Of a DNA stretch of 64,000 nucleotides, positions 49,032 to 59,338 are shown one piece after another. Numbering within the stretch: position 1 is the stretch's first letter; each line of letters starts with the position of its first letter. The position numbers and the translations under genes were made by a program. The notes below the pieces were generated by a model, which worked only from the letters and a program-made list of their open reading frames with translations, did not search any database and was not told where the DNA came from. The DNA comes from JALOKP01 sp963800865 (lineage in GTDB: Bacteria > Acidobacteriota > Polarisedimenticolia > J045), in NCBI GenBank assembly GCA_963800865.1, contig CAWDCL010000002.1, positions 310,001-374,000 of the forward strand. Reading direction: 5' to 3'.

Positions 49032-50861
49032 ATGGCTCCGGTCGGCTACCGCGAATACAGCGATTCGGTGCGCGCCGGCGCGGACATCGTCGATGTCGTG
49101 TCGGAGGTCGTGTCGCTGCGCAAGAGCGGGCGCTCGATGACCGGGCTCTGCCCGTTCCACCAGGAAAAGACCCCCAGCTTCCACGTCGACCCGGTCAAGC
49201 AGGTCTACTTCTGCTTCGGCTGCCGGGCCGGCGGAGACGTCTTCGACTTCGTGATGTCGCTGCACAGCGTCCCGTTCCCCGAGGCCGTGCGGCTGCTCGG
49301 CGACAAGCTGGGGATCGCCCCCCCCGCGCCGCGCAACCCGGCCGAGGCGGAGACGGACCGCCGCCGCCGCCGCGTGCTGGAGGCGCTCGCCGAGGCCCAG
49401 GCCTTCTACACCGCGCGGCTCTTCGGCGAGGGGGGCGAAGGGGCGCGGGGCTACCTCGAGCGGCGCGGACTGGCCGGGGAGGCGGCGCGGGCGTTCGGCC
49501 TGGGCTTCGCCCCGCCCGGCTGGGACGGCCTGCTGCGGCACCTCGTGGCCAAGGGGTTCCAGCCGGAAGACCTCGTGCAGGCCGGGCTGGTCGTGCCGCG
49601 GCCGTCGGGGAGTGGCGTCTACGACCGCTTCCGCGCGCGGGTGACCTTCCCGATCCGCGACTCCGCGGGGCGGGTGATCTCGTTCGGCGGGCGCGCGGTC
49701 GGCGACGACGAGCCGAAGTACCTGAACGGCCCCGAGACCGCCGCCTACGACAAGGGGCGCACCCTCTTCCGGCTCTTCGAGTCGGCGCAGGAGATCCGCC
49801 AGGCGGAGCGCGCGGTCGTGGTCGAGGGCTATTTCGACGCGGTCAGCCTCGCGGCCGCCGGCGTGCCCGGGGTCGTCGCGGTCTGCGGCACCGCGCTGGG
49901 CCCGGAGCACGTCAAGCTGCTGCACCGCTGGACCCCGCGCGTCGTGCTGTTCTTCGACGGCGACGGCGCCGGACGGCGCGCGACGCACGCCGCGCTCCCG
50001 CCGCTGCTCGCCGCGGGGATGACGGTGACGGTCGCGAGCGCGCCGGACGGACTGGACCCGGACGATCTCGCCCGGCGTCACGGGAAAGAGGCGGCGCTCG
50101 CCGCGGTGGAAGGCGCCGCGGATCTGCCTACCTTTCTCGTGGACGAGGCGCGCCGCAATTACCCGGTTGCGACGCTCGAGGGGAAGCTGGCGGCGCTGGA
50201 GATGGTGCTGCAGCACCTGTCGCACCTCCCCAACTCCGTCGCGCGCACCGAGATCATGTCCAAGGTGGCCGACGGCCTTTCGATCGAGGACGCACTGTTC
50301 CGCCAGGAGCTGCGGCGGGTCGCCTCCGAGCGGCGGCGCGAGGTGCGCGCCCCGGCCGCGGCGGCGACCGTTGGCGCAAGACGGATGACCCACGCGGAGG
50401 AAGTCGTCGTACGTTTCCTCGGGGGGCGGGCGCACGCCGCGGATGCGGACGTCGCGGAAGTCGTAGCGGCGATCGAAGGCGCCGGCGCCGCCCACCTCGG
50501 TGAGCTCGGCGGAGTTCTCGTGCGGCGCTGGTGCGAGGCCTTCAAGCGCGGCGAGCACTGGGACCTCCGGCGGATCGCCGAAGCCGCCCCGGAGGAGGCG
50601 CGCGCGGAGGTCCTGGCACTGGCATTCGCGCCCGGCGAGGAGCCGGGAGCGGCGGAAGCCCGCGGTGCGCTGGCCGCAATGCACGGCCGCGTGCTGGGCC
50701 TGCGGCTGCGCGAGGTGCAGGAGGAGATCGAGCGCACGGCCGACCCGGCCGCGCGCACGCAGTTGATGATGGAGAAGGTGTCACTGGCCAGGGAAATGCA
50801 GGGGCTCGGCGCGCCGGAGGGGAGACCGGAAGCGAGCCCCGCTCACGGAGGAGGGCACTAG
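49032..50861 (+). CDS. dnaG: DNA primase DnaG
   Basis: A 609-residue primase that lays RNA primers at the fork. The CHC2 zinc domain has CPFHQEKTPSFHVDP and YFCFGCRAGGD. The TOPRIM core has VVVEGYFDAVSLAAAGV and LFFDGDGAGRRA. The N-terminal RNAP-like domain has GVYDRFRARVTFPIRD and the C-terminal helicase-binding region is Arg/Ala-rich. ATG 49032 follows GGGAGGAC; a longer reading from 48981 adds a non-conserved tail. It precedes rpoD by 167 bp, the conserved macromolecular-synthesis arrangement. Confidence 0.94.
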   Translation: MAPVGYREYSDSVRAGADIVDVVSEVVSLRKSGRSMTGLCPFHQEKTPSFHVDPVKQVYFCFGCRAGGDVFDFVMSLHSVPFPEAVRLLGDKLGIAPPAPRNPAEAETDRRRRRVLEALAEAQAFYTARLFGEGGEGARGYLERRGLAGEAARAFGLGFAPPGWDGLLRHLVAKGFQPEDLVQAGLVVPRPSGSGVYDRFRARVTFPIRDSAGRVISFGGRAVGDDEPKYLNGPETAAYDKGRTLFRLFESAQEIRQAERAVVVEGYFDAVSLAAAGVPGVVAVCGTALGPEHVKLLHRWTPRVVLFFDGDGAGRRATHAALPPLLAAGMTVTVASAPDGLDPDDLARRHGKEAALAAVEGAADLPTFLVDEARRNYPVATLEGKLAALEMVLQHLSHLPNSVARTEIMSKVADGLSIEDALFRQELRRVASERRREVRAPAAAATVGARRMTHAEEVVVRFLGGRAHAADADVAEVVAAIEGAGAAHLGELGGVLVRRWCEAFKRGEHWDLRRIAEAAPEEARAEVLALAFAPGEEPGAAEARGALAAMHGRVLGLRLREVQEEIERTADPAARTQLMMEKVSLAREMQGLGAPEGRPEASPAHGGGH

Positions 50862-51028
50862 GGAGAGATGGAGCGGGCCCGGCCCGGTCCGACGAACCCA
50901 GGGACGGTCGGACACGGAGCGCGGCAACCAGGTACGAGCCCCACGAACGGGAAGGACACAGACGACGCGGAGTGTTCACGGCGGCCGGGATCGGCACGAC
51001 GGCCGGCGCGTGTCGCAGGAGATGAACC

Positions 51029-52759
<1,731 letters not shown>

Positions 52760-52784
52760 CGTGATCATCGCCTGAGACCCCGTT

Positions 52785-52819
52785 CGGGCGTCCCGGAAAC
52801 GGGGCGCCCGTTTTCTTTT
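52785..52819 (+). terminator. Rho-independent terminator after rpoD
   Basis: CGGGCGTCCCG, loop GAAA, CGGGGCGCCCG (11-bp stem with one G-T pair), then TTTTCTTTT. It ends transcription of the dnaG-rpoD unit just before the converging metallopeptidase gene. Confidence 0.85.
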
Positions 52820-54698
52820 CAGGGGCAGTTCGCGAACCGCTGCGGCAGGCAGGGGATGGTCCCGGGGGGCCGCTCCACCCCGCGGCTGTCGGTCCCCAGC
52901 GAGCCCTCCCACCCGCCGTGCACCGGCGCCACGAGGTAGTAGGTGTTCCCCGCGGCCGCGGGGCCGGTGAAGTCGGTCGCGCCCTCCGTGGAGCAGGTCA
53001 TCGGAAGGTGCGTCCCGAATGCGCCCAGCGTCCCCTCGTAGACCGCGTAGTCGGCGTCGCCCGCGCGGCAGGACGGCGACCAGCGCAGCGTCACCTGCCC
53101 GCCGGCGGCGCGCTCGACGGTCAGCGGTCGCGCGGGCCAGCTCCCGCCGTCCGGGACGCGGCCCGCGCCGGCCTTGCCCCAGGATGTCGGCGAACGCCTC
53201 GTACGACGCGTCGAACAGCGCCTGGTCGAGCGGGTAGTGGTAGCTCGTCGCGGAACGTCGCGGAGAGGTCCTCGCCCGCGGCTGCGCTGATGAGCGCGGC
53301 GAAGACGGTGTGCCGGTCGTCGTCGTTCGCGATCCCGCAGAGCACGGGACCGAGCGATCCGACCCGGACCGGCTCCAGCGGGGCGAAGAAGCGGGCGGCG
53401 AAACCGAAGACATCGGAGCCCGCGTGGTGCAGCCACAGGCCGTCGACGATGTTCGGGTCGAGAAGCCCGAAGTCGGCACCGGCGGCCAGCCACGCCGCGA
53501 AATCGTCCCGGAACCGCTGCGAGTCGTTGTCGCAGACGAGGGCCAGCGAGCCCCGCGCCGTCGTCTCGAGCGGGTAGTGCAGCGGGTTGTCGAGGATCCG
53601 GCGCATGTCGGCCAGCGCGAGCGTCGACGCCATGCCCTCGGAGTAGACGAAGGTCCCCAGCATCCGCGCGAAGAGCGAGGACGACCACGAGAAGTTGTGG
53701 CCCAGCTCGTGGTGGAAGACGAACCACTGCGGGCTGCGGGGCTGCTGGAACGGGACGAGGAAGCAGTTCTGCCAGGCGTTCCCCTCGATGTTCCAGCCCA
53801 GCCGGATCGGGTTGCCGGAGATCCCGCAGACGCGGCCCTCTTCCGTGACGCCGAAGTCGACCTCGAAGACCTGGCGGCAGCCGTTGTTCGGCTCGATCGC
53901 GAGCAGGTTCCCCTGGATCGCGTGGGCGTAGCCGTTGACCGCCGGGATCTCGTGCTGCGCGACCAGGGTGCCGAGGTTCTCGCCCTTCACGACGGTCGGG
54001 TAGTAGAGGACCGCCTTGCCGGCGATCGCCTCGGCGAAGGGGACGGCGTAGTCCTGCGGCAGGACGCGGATCACGCTCGTGTTGGCGGCCGGCCGCCCCG
54101 CGGCCGTGAGAGTCGCCGAGGCCCAGGCGCCGATCTCGGCCGGGCCCTCGGTCCGAAGCGCCGTGACGTGGCCGCTCGGCGCGATCGAGACCAGGCTCGG
54201 ATCGCCGGGGTTGAAGGAGAGCGCTTCGGGCGCCGGCGCGCCGGCCGCGTCGCGCAGGTGCAGCGGGACCGCGCTCGTGGCGTCGTCGACGAGGTGCATG
54301 TTGTACGGGTAGAGGTAGCGGCACGGCGTCGCTTCGTGACACGGCGGTGCCGAATCCGCCGGACACCCCGAGCCCTCGGCCCCATTGACGACGGCGACCG
54401 TCGTCTCGACCTCGCTCGTGCAGCCGACCGCGGTCACCGTGATCGTGTAGCTGCCGTCGGCGGCGTAGCGGTGCGAGGCGGGGAACCAGCTGACGCTCGT
54501 GGACCCGTCGCCCCAGTCCCAGACCAGGTCCCAGAGCTGCCCGTCGTTGTCGTGGACGTAGCCGTTGACCCGGACCCAGCCGCAGGCGCACGGCTCGGGC
54601 ACGGACAGGTTGAGCGTGATGTCGTCGGCCAGTGCGGGAGCAGCGCCGAGCGCGACCAGGGCAAGCAGGGAGAAGCGGAGCGTCGCGAAGCGATCCAT
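52819..54698 (-). CDS. Secreted HExxH metallopeptidase with PKD-like and C-terminal shared domains (two frame changes)
   Basis: About 626 residues when joined. Start ATG 54698 follows GGGAGGAC; signal peptide LLALVALGAAPALA. An N-terminal PKD-like domain (DLVWDWGDGSTSVSW) and a beta domain (PSLVSIAPSGHVTAL) precede the catalytic part with FHHELGHNFSWSS (zinc His about 330 and 334, Glu 331) and a downstream YSEGMAS that may provide a glutamate ligand, a gluzincin pattern. Frame changes near 53255 and 53178 interrupt the helical region; the intermediate frame reads YHYPLDQALFDASYEAFADILGQ. The C-terminal ~95 residues share the domain seen in the xylanase and subtilase (YAVYEG, YYLVAPVHGGWEGSLGTDSRG). 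Peptidase family is not certain. Confidence 0.72.
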
Positions 54699-55222
54699 CG
54701 TCGTCCTCCCCGGCTCGTTCTCGAGCGGACGGAGAGGGCGACGTCGATGAGCCGGCCCCCCGGTCCGAGCGAGGCACGAGCCGCCGCGTGCGCGGCTGAG
54801 GATGCGGGATGAAGGTACGCCGGTCCCGTCTGCGGGGGCAATGGCCTTTCCGGGTGGCGTTGGGTTCGTGCGGAGCCCGGCGGTTCGCTGCCCCGGTGCC
54901 GGGAGCGCCCGCGCCTGCCTGGGCGCCCGGGGCCGCGCCGGCGGGCCCGCCGGAGGCCCTTCCTGAACGGCGTGCGCGCTTGTTCGCGCGCTACGCAGAC
55001 TGCCCAATTCGGCGGATAACACCGGAAGAAAGGGGGTCCGGAGCGCGGTAAGCGTTGACTCCCGAGAGGAGTTGAGGAGTACAAGAACCGCGGGGTGCGC
55101 CTGCTTGGGCGACAGTCTCGCCGCCCTAAGTGGGTTATCCCTCATGCAGACCGCGCACGAGGGATAAACCCTTTACGTTAGCCTGACCGCAAATGAAGTC
55201 TAGTTAGGGTTCAGGAATCGAC
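54699..55222. other. Intergenic region marking a composition change
   Basis: No convincing gene in 524 bases. The left half is very GC-rich (for example GCCGGCGGGCCCGCCGG at about 54935). From about 55010 the sequence turns AT-richer (CAATTCGGCGGATAACACC) and ends with a stem-loop (55132-55171) and GTTAGCC, described separately. This is the left edge of the lower-GC patch. Confidence 0.45.
55123..55183 (+). other. Weak attC-like hairpin at the left edge of the low-GC patch
   Basis: GGGTTATCCCTC (55132-55143) pairs with GAGGGATAAACCC (55159-55171). The outer ends are CCTAAG (55125) and GTTAGCC (55177-55183), the latter 6/7 to the integron core GTTRRRY. The 61-base length is in the attC range, but the left core is poor. 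Confidence 0.25.
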
Positions 55223-55693
55223 ATGTCCCTGGGTCTCAACGCTAGCCGCTTCTCTGCGTCTCTGTACTGGTCGGTGCTCACTCTGCTCGCCGTCCTTTCG
55301 GCGGGTATCTTCTTTGGCGACAGCGTCGAAGAGCTCTGGTGGCAACATGATCGAAGTGAGCCCATCCGCAGGACACTCGGATTTCGGGCCACATTCGTGG
55401 AGATTCCGTATTGGGGGAGTCGCTTCGTCGTGACGGCAGTTGAGCCAGATGGTGCCTTAGCCCGTGCAGGCTTCCTTCCTGGTGACGGGATGTTGTGCGG
55501 CAGGACGGTCACCTGTCGCCCGGTAGATTTCTACGAGCGACTTGACGACAACCGAGGCCGAACTATCACGATCCTGGTGCGCAACCTCTACAAGGAACGA
55601 GGTGAGCGAAAGGTGCAACTGACTCTCCCTCCTTCATGGCGCGAGAACCCTAACTCTCCGCTCCAGCCGACGGGCGCTCAGGGTTCTGAGTGA
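55223..55693 (+). CDS. Membrane-anchored PDZ-like protein, integron-cassette-type gene
   Basis: A 156-residue protein with visibly lower GC than its neighbours. One N-terminal helix (SLYWSVLTLLAVLSAGIFFG) is followed by a soluble domain with GFRATFVEIPYWGSRFVVTAV and a GALARAGFLPGDGML segment, the carboxylate-loop/helix pattern of PDZ domains. The last residues, NSPLQPTGAQGSE, are encoded by the left arm of the attC-like site (stop at 55691-55693), as is common for genes in integron cassettes. ATG 55223; ribosome site weak. Function unknown. Confidence 0.55.
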   Translation: MSLGLNASRFSASLYWSVLTLLAVLSAGIFFGDSVEELWWQHDRSEPIRRTLGFRATFVEIPYWGSRFVVTAVEPDGALARAGFLPGDGMLCGRTVTCRPVDFYERLDDNRGRTITILVRNLYKERGERKVQLTLPPSWRENPNSPLQPTGAQGSE

Positions 55694-55738
55694 GGGGGTA
55701 TCATTATCCCGCGCCCGCAGCTGAGCGCGGCGTCAAGC
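55648..55738 (+). other. attC-like site (integron cassette recombination site)
   Basis: The left core CCCTAAC (55648-55654) is 6/7 to RYYYAAC. The left L-box contains CTCCAGCCGACG, a very common attC sequence. The right arm GCAGCTGAGCGCGGC leads to the right core GTCAAGC (55732-55738), 6/7 to GTTRRRY. GCGCTCAG (55674) and CTGAGCGC (55721) pair. Length 91 bases, typical for attC. Orientation is as expected for a cassette whose gene reads rightward. Confidence 0.55.
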
Positions 55739-55861
55739 GTACAGAGTGCAGCGCATGCCCTATCGTATGTCCACACTTCGCTTCCTCCTGCAGGAACGAG
55801 GATCCACACAAGTAGATTTGGCGGTGGGAGCTGCTAGCTCGGAGTCGATGGAGAAGACACG

Positions 55862-56785
55862 GTGAATACGAGCAATACCGAACTCGCCTCGAGCCTGCGC
55901 GAGCGCGTCCGCGGTGTTATCGAAAGTGCGCGGTTCGAGAGGTCTATTACTGCGCTGATCGTTGCGAACGCCATCACGCTCGGTATCGAAACCTCACCGC
56001 CAGTCGCGGCACGGTTCGGCGATTGCTGTACGCGTTCGACCGACTGGTGCTGGCGGTGTTCGTCGTCGAGTTGCTGTTCGCGCTTCTTCGTCTACCGTGG
56101 TCGCTTCTTCGGGGACCCCTGGCGCGTGTTCGACTTTGTGGTCGTTGGGATCGCGGTCGTTCCGGCGGGCAGTGCGTTCGCCGTCCTGCGCGCCCTGCGC
56201 GTGCTGCGCGTGCTCCGGCTGGTGTCGCTGGTGCCGTCGATGCGCCGGGTGATTGGCGCCCTGCTCAAGGCTCTGCCCGGCATGGCGTCGATCGTCGGCC
56301 TCCTGGGACTCGTGCTCTACGTATTCGCGGTGATGGCCACGAAACTGTACGGTGCGATCGCGCCGGAGTTCTTCGGCAGCCTCGGCGCGTCGCTGTTCAC
56401 GCTGTTCCAGATCATGACCGTCGAAGGCTGGCCCGACGTGGCGCGCAGCGTCATGACGCAGTCGCCGCATGCCTGGATTTTCTTCGTCGCCTACCTGCTG
56501 ATAGCGACGTTCATGGTGCTGAACCTGTTCATTGCGGTGGTCGTCAACGCGATGCAGTCGCAGGTCACAGAAGACCTCAAGGACGAGGGAGAAGCGCACA
56601 CCCGGTTGATCCTCGACGAGGTACGCGCGTTGCGGCGCGAGATCGAGGCGCTGCGTGGGCCGTCGACAATCGTGAGATCGTATAGTGTGAAACTGACAGC
56701 CCCAGCGGTGTCGTCGCCGGTGGCCGCACGTATGGAACCAGCGCAACGTGATGCAGTGCAGGAAAGCACCAGCAGTCGCAACTGA
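55862..56785 (+). CDS. Voltage-gated cation channel, bacterial NaChBac-like (two compensating frame changes)
   Basis: A 307-residue six-helix ion channel. S1 is RSITALIVANAITLGIE; S4 is VLRALRVLRVLRLVSLVPSMRR, with arginines every third position as in voltage sensors. S5, the pore and S6 are LPGMASIVGLLGLVLYVFAVMATKLYG, TLFQIMTVEGWPD and AWIFFVAYLLIATFMVLNLFIAVVVNAM. A cytoplasmic coiled coil follows (LILDEVRALRREIEAL). Between about 56020 and 56090 the frame yields Cys/Arg-rich nonsense (CCTRSTDWCWRC), while the neighbouring frame gives the missing S3-like YAFDRLVLAVFVVELLFAL; a base lost and a base gained explain it. The filter TVEGW differs from NaChBac TLESW. Confidence 0.8.
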   Translation: MNTSNTELASSLRERVRGVIESARFERSITALIVANAITLGIETSPPVAARFGDCCTRSTDWCWRCSSSSCCSRFFVYRGRFFGDPWRVFDFVVVGIAVVPAGSAFAVLRALRVLRVLRLVSLVPSMRRVIGALLKALPGMASIVGLLGLVLYVFAVMATKLYGAIAPEFFGSLGASLFTLFQIMTVEGWPDVARSVMTQSPHAWIFFVAYLLIATFMVLNLFIAVVVNAMQSQVTEDLKDEGEAHTRLILDEVRALRREIEALRGPSTIVRSYSVKLTAPAVSSPVAARMEPAQRDAVQESTSSRN

Positions 56786-56832
56786 CACCCGAACGCCGAG
56801 CGGCAAGCGTGCACCAGCATGGAGCGTCGTGA

Positions 56833-57912
56833 ATGGTCTGGCTATGGCTAGGATTCATCCTCTTGGTGCTCCTGATGCTGGCGCTGGACCTGGGAGTCTT
56901 TCATCGGAAAGCCCATGTGGTCACGATGAAAGAGGCCCTCACGTGGTCCGCCGTGTGGATCACGATGGGGCTGTCCTTTTCCGTTCTTGTGTACTACGGG
57001 TACGAGAACCAGTGGCTGGGACTGGGAAGTACGGTTGATGCTGTCGACGGGGTGGTCAACAACGGCATGACGGCGACGATCAAGTACCTGACGGGGTACG
57101 TCGTCGAGAAGTCGCTGAGCGTCGACAACATCTTCGTCATCGCGATGATCTTCGGCTTCTTCGCGGTTCCGCCGATCTACCAGCATCGAGTGCTGTTTTG
57201 GGGCATCCTGGGTGCCCTGGCGATGCGCGGCGTGATGATTGCACTGGGCGCCGCCTTGATCGCCGAGTACCACTGGGTGCTCTACGTCTTCGGCGTCTTC
57301 CTGATCATCACCGGGATCAAGATGCTGATCCTGAAGACGGATCACACGGACCCCAACCAGAACATCATCGTACGGCTCACCCGGCGCTTCTTCCCGATCA
57401 CCGCGCGCTTCCACGGACAGCACTTCGTCGTTCGGGCTGGAGCGCCGGCCTCATACGAGAGCGAGTTCCCCGGGACGGCCGCCCTCCCGGATGAAGCGGT
57501 GAACCAGGCCCGGCCCGGCACGTGGATGCTCACGCCACTGGCCTTGGCCCTGATCATGGTCGAGTTCACCGACCTGATTTTCGCGGTGGACTCGATCCCG
57601 GCGATATTCGCCATTACTGCCGATCCGTTCCTGGTGTTCACCAGCAACGTCTTTGCGATCCTCGGCCTCCGGTCGCTCTATTTCGCGCTGGGAGGAATGC
57701 TCGATAAGTTCAGATACCTGAAGGTGGCACTCGCGTTGGTGTTGATGGTGGTGGGCGTGAAGATGCTGATAGCCAAGTGGCTCAAGGAGATGCTCGGCAG
57801 CGGCTTCAATTTCTACTTGCTCGGGGTCGTGCTCCTGATACTGGGTGCCGGTGTAGCCGTGTCCCTGATTGCTGATCGTCGCGGTGAGACGTGCCGCCTG
57901 ACAAGCCGATGA
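56833..57912 (+). CDS. TerC-family integral membrane protein (Alx-like)
   Basis: A 359-residue protein with about nine helices. TerC-family signatures include KYLTGYVVEKSLSVDNIFV and IMVEFTDLIFAVDSIPAIFAI, both with the conserved Asp residues implicated in metal binding. Family members export Mn2+ or are linked to tellurite resistance and to metalation of exported proteins; Alx is the closest type by layout. ATG start GTGAATG at 56833. No manganese riboswitch was recognised in the 47 bases upstream. It follows the channel gene on the same strand and may be co-transcribed. Confidence 0.88.
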   Translation: MVWLWLGFILLVLLMLALDLGVFHRKAHVVTMKEALTWSAVWITMGLSFSVLVYYGYENQWLGLGSTVDAVDGVVNNGMTATIKYLTGYVVEKSLSVDNIFVIAMIFGFFAVPPIYQHRVLFWGILGALAMRGVMIALGAALIAEYHWVLYVFGVFLIITGIKMLILKTDHTDPNQNIIVRLTRRFFPITARFHGQHFVVRAGAPASYESEFPGTAALPDEAVNQARPGTWMLTPLALALIMVEFTDLIFAVDSIPAIFAITADPFLVFTSNVFAILGLRSLYFALGGMLDKFRYLKVALALVLMVVGVKMLIAKWLKEMLGSGFNFYLLGVVLLILGAGVAVSLIADRRGETCRLTSR

Positions 57913-57989
57913 CGCTGACGGTCGCCTTTGGCGCCCGCAGCTTATCGGCGAGCCGTTGAGGCTCACCGCCGTCCGGTTGCAGAGTGTGG

Positions 57990-58012
57990 CGGTATGACGC
58001 ATTGTCATACCG
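57990..58012. promoter_or_regulatory. Palindromic operator upstream of the toxin-antitoxin pair
   Basis: CGGTATGAC, five bases, GTCATACCG: a perfect 9-bp inverted repeat ending 10 bases before the antitoxin start codon. Ribbon-helix-helix antitoxins bind such sites to autorepress their operons. Confidence 0.6.
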
Positions 58013-58022
58013 GAGGCGCAGC

Positions 58023-58265
58023 GTGGGAACCTCGAAGATCGCGATCAGCCTGGACAAGGAGTTGCTCGGGCGTCTTGACGGCCTCGTCCGAAGAAGGGTG
58101 TTCCCGAGCAGAAGTCGTGCCATTCAGGTGGCTGTCGAGGAGAAGATTGCCCGTCTAGAGCGGACGCGGCTCGCGCGCGAGTGCGCGAAGCTTGATCCCA
58201 ACCTGGAGGCCGCGTTCGCCGAAGAAGGCCTCTCACAGGATCTAGGTGAATGGCCCGAATACTGA
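58023..58265 (+). CDS. Ribbon-helix-helix antitoxin (MazE-type)
   Basis: An 80-residue protein. The N-terminal KIAISLDKELLGRLDGLVRRR and SRSRAIQVAVEEKIARLER form a ribbon-helix-helix DNA-binding domain; the acidic C-terminus (DPNLEAAFAEEGLSQDLGEWPEY) is the usual toxin-neutralising tail. Start GTG 58023 is chosen because GGAGG lies at 58012-58016 and it opens exactly at the beta-strand; a longer frame from 57984 would cross the operator. It overlaps the toxin gene by 16 bp, so the pair is coupled. Confidence 0.82.
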   Translation: MGTSKIAISLDKELLGRLDGLVRRRVFPSRSRAIQVAVEEKIARLERTRLARECAKLDPNLEAAFAEEGLSQDLGEWPEY

Positions 58266-58588
58266 GAGGCGAGATCCGCTGGGCCGATCTGAGTCTCGTC
58301 CGTGGGAGCGAGCAGGCTGGTGTTCGGCCGGTCCTCGTCTTGAGCGCAGACGTCTTCAACGAACGATCCGGCACTGTCATTGCGGTGTCGATCACAGGCC
58401 AGCAACCGAGAGCTGGCTTTCCATTGACCTTGGAACTCGGCGCAAAGGGCCTCCCGAAGCGGTCTTGGGTCAAGATTGGCCAGATCCGTACACTCTCCGT
58501 CGACCGCATCGGAAAGAAGCTCGGCCGCGTTTCGCCAGAGGAACTCGCGCAGGTGATCGAGGGGCTGAACGAGATCGTAGGAGCCTAA
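58250..58588 (+). CDS. mazF: MazF/PemK-family endoribonuclease toxin
   Basis: A 112-residue toxin. RGEIRWADLSLVRGSEQAGVRPVLVLSADVFN is the MazF/PemK opening with the conserved Arg-Pro, followed by GTVIAVSITGQQPRAGFPLTLEL and SWVKIGQIRTLSVDRIGKKLG, typical of the mRNA-cleaving fold. Members cut mRNA at short motifs when the antitoxin is degraded. The stop codon TAA is inside the left core (GCCTAAC) of an attC-like site, as expected for a gene carried in an integron cassette, where toxin-antitoxin pairs are common stabilisers. Confidence 0.88.
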   Translation: MARILRGEIRWADLSLVRGSEQAGVRPVLVLSADVFNERSGTVIAVSITGQQPRAGFPLTLELGAKGLPKRSWVKIGQIRTLSVDRIGKKLGRVSPEELAQVIEGLNEIVGA

Positions 58589-58639
58589 CCTGGCTGCAGC
58601 GGACCGCGCCTCGCGCGGCCGCTGAGCCATGCACTGGGC
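58583..58639 (+). other. attC-like site following mazF
   Basis: Left core GCCTAAC (58583-58589) is a perfect RYYYAAC. The arms TGGCTGCAGCGGACCGCG and CGCGGCCGCTGAGCCA pair over 16 bp when one G and one A in the left arm are left unpaired, six bases apart. Such extrahelical bases are the hallmark of attC recognition by integron integrases. The right core ACTGGGC is 5/7 to GTTRRRY, so the site may be decayed. Length 57 bases, the usual minimum. Confidence 0.55.
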
Positions 58640-58664
58640 AGACCCGGCGGCGGGGGAGCACGGG

Positions 58665-58997
58665 GTGAAGGTCACGATCTTCCAGATCAAGGTCGTTCAC
58701 ACGGTGATCTTCTGGATCTTGAGCGTCTGCGTCCTCTACACGCTCTTCAGCGGCATCGCCAACCGCATCACCCCGTGGACCTGGGTCGCGGTTGGGCTGA
58801 TCCTTGCCGAGAGCGTCGTGCTGGTCGTGTCGGGCTGGACCTGCCCCCTGACGATCCTCGCCGAGAGGCAGGGCGCAGTGCGGGGGTCCGTCACGGACAT
58901 ATTCCTCCCGAAGTGGCTCGCGGACCGGATCTTCCCGATCTGCGGTACTGCGTATGCAGTCGGCGTCGCCCTCATCCTGTGGCGACTTTTCCGGTAG
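58665..58997 (+). CDS. Small multi-pass membrane protein of unknown function
   Basis: A 110-residue protein with three or four helices (KVVHTVIFWILSVCVLYTLFSG, WTWVAVGLILAESVVLVVSG, IFPICGTAYAVGVALILWRL). The motif SGWTCPLTILAERQG is shared with small bacterial membrane proteins of the DUF2784 kind, but the match is loose. Start GTG 58665 is preceded by GGGGGAG; an ATG at 58629 lies inside the attC-like site. It is the first gene after that site. Function unknown. Confidence 0.5.
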   Translation: MKVTIFQIKVVHTVIFWILSVCVLYTLFSGIANRITPWTWVAVGLILAESVVLVVSGWTCPLTILAERQGAVRGSVTDIFLPKWLADRIFPICGTAYAVGVALILWRLFR

Positions 58998-59338
58998 CCG
59001 GGCGCAGCAAGAGGGCGCCGGTTGCAGCCGATCGCGAAAGGAGGCCTTTCGGCGGCGGGCCTGCGGAGGTTCCTGTCGCATGAAGGCCTCCTCGGCGTTG
59101 TGACCGTTGTCCTCGCGCCCTGCCTCCGGCAGCGGCTCGCGGGACGAGGCGGAAGTCCGGGAGATTGGGCTCGTGCATTCGGCCGAGTTGTGAAGCGTGC
59201 CCGCAACTGACTGAAGAGTCAGGCGTCACTGAACATCCCGATCCGAGCTAAAATGCGCGTCAAGTTCTCCGAACAGGTGGTCGCAGTGCGAGAATGGGCC
59301 TCATAGCGCCGCTTGCGTCAGGCACGGAGGAGATCGAC
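58998..59338. other. Intergenic region
   Basis: No gene is supported in these 341 bases. A perfect 6-bp hairpin CTGACT-GAAG-AGTCAG lies at 59207-59222 without a T-tract. TAAAAT at about 59249 could be a -10 element but has no matching -35. GGAGGA before 59339 is the ribosome site of the next gene. Confidence 0.4.

Noticed and set aside
58998..59230. A further attC-like site around GGTTGCAGCCGATCGCG (about 59020)
   Set aside because: The L-box-like word is present but no RYYYAAC or GTTRRRY cores flank it and no arm pairing was found.
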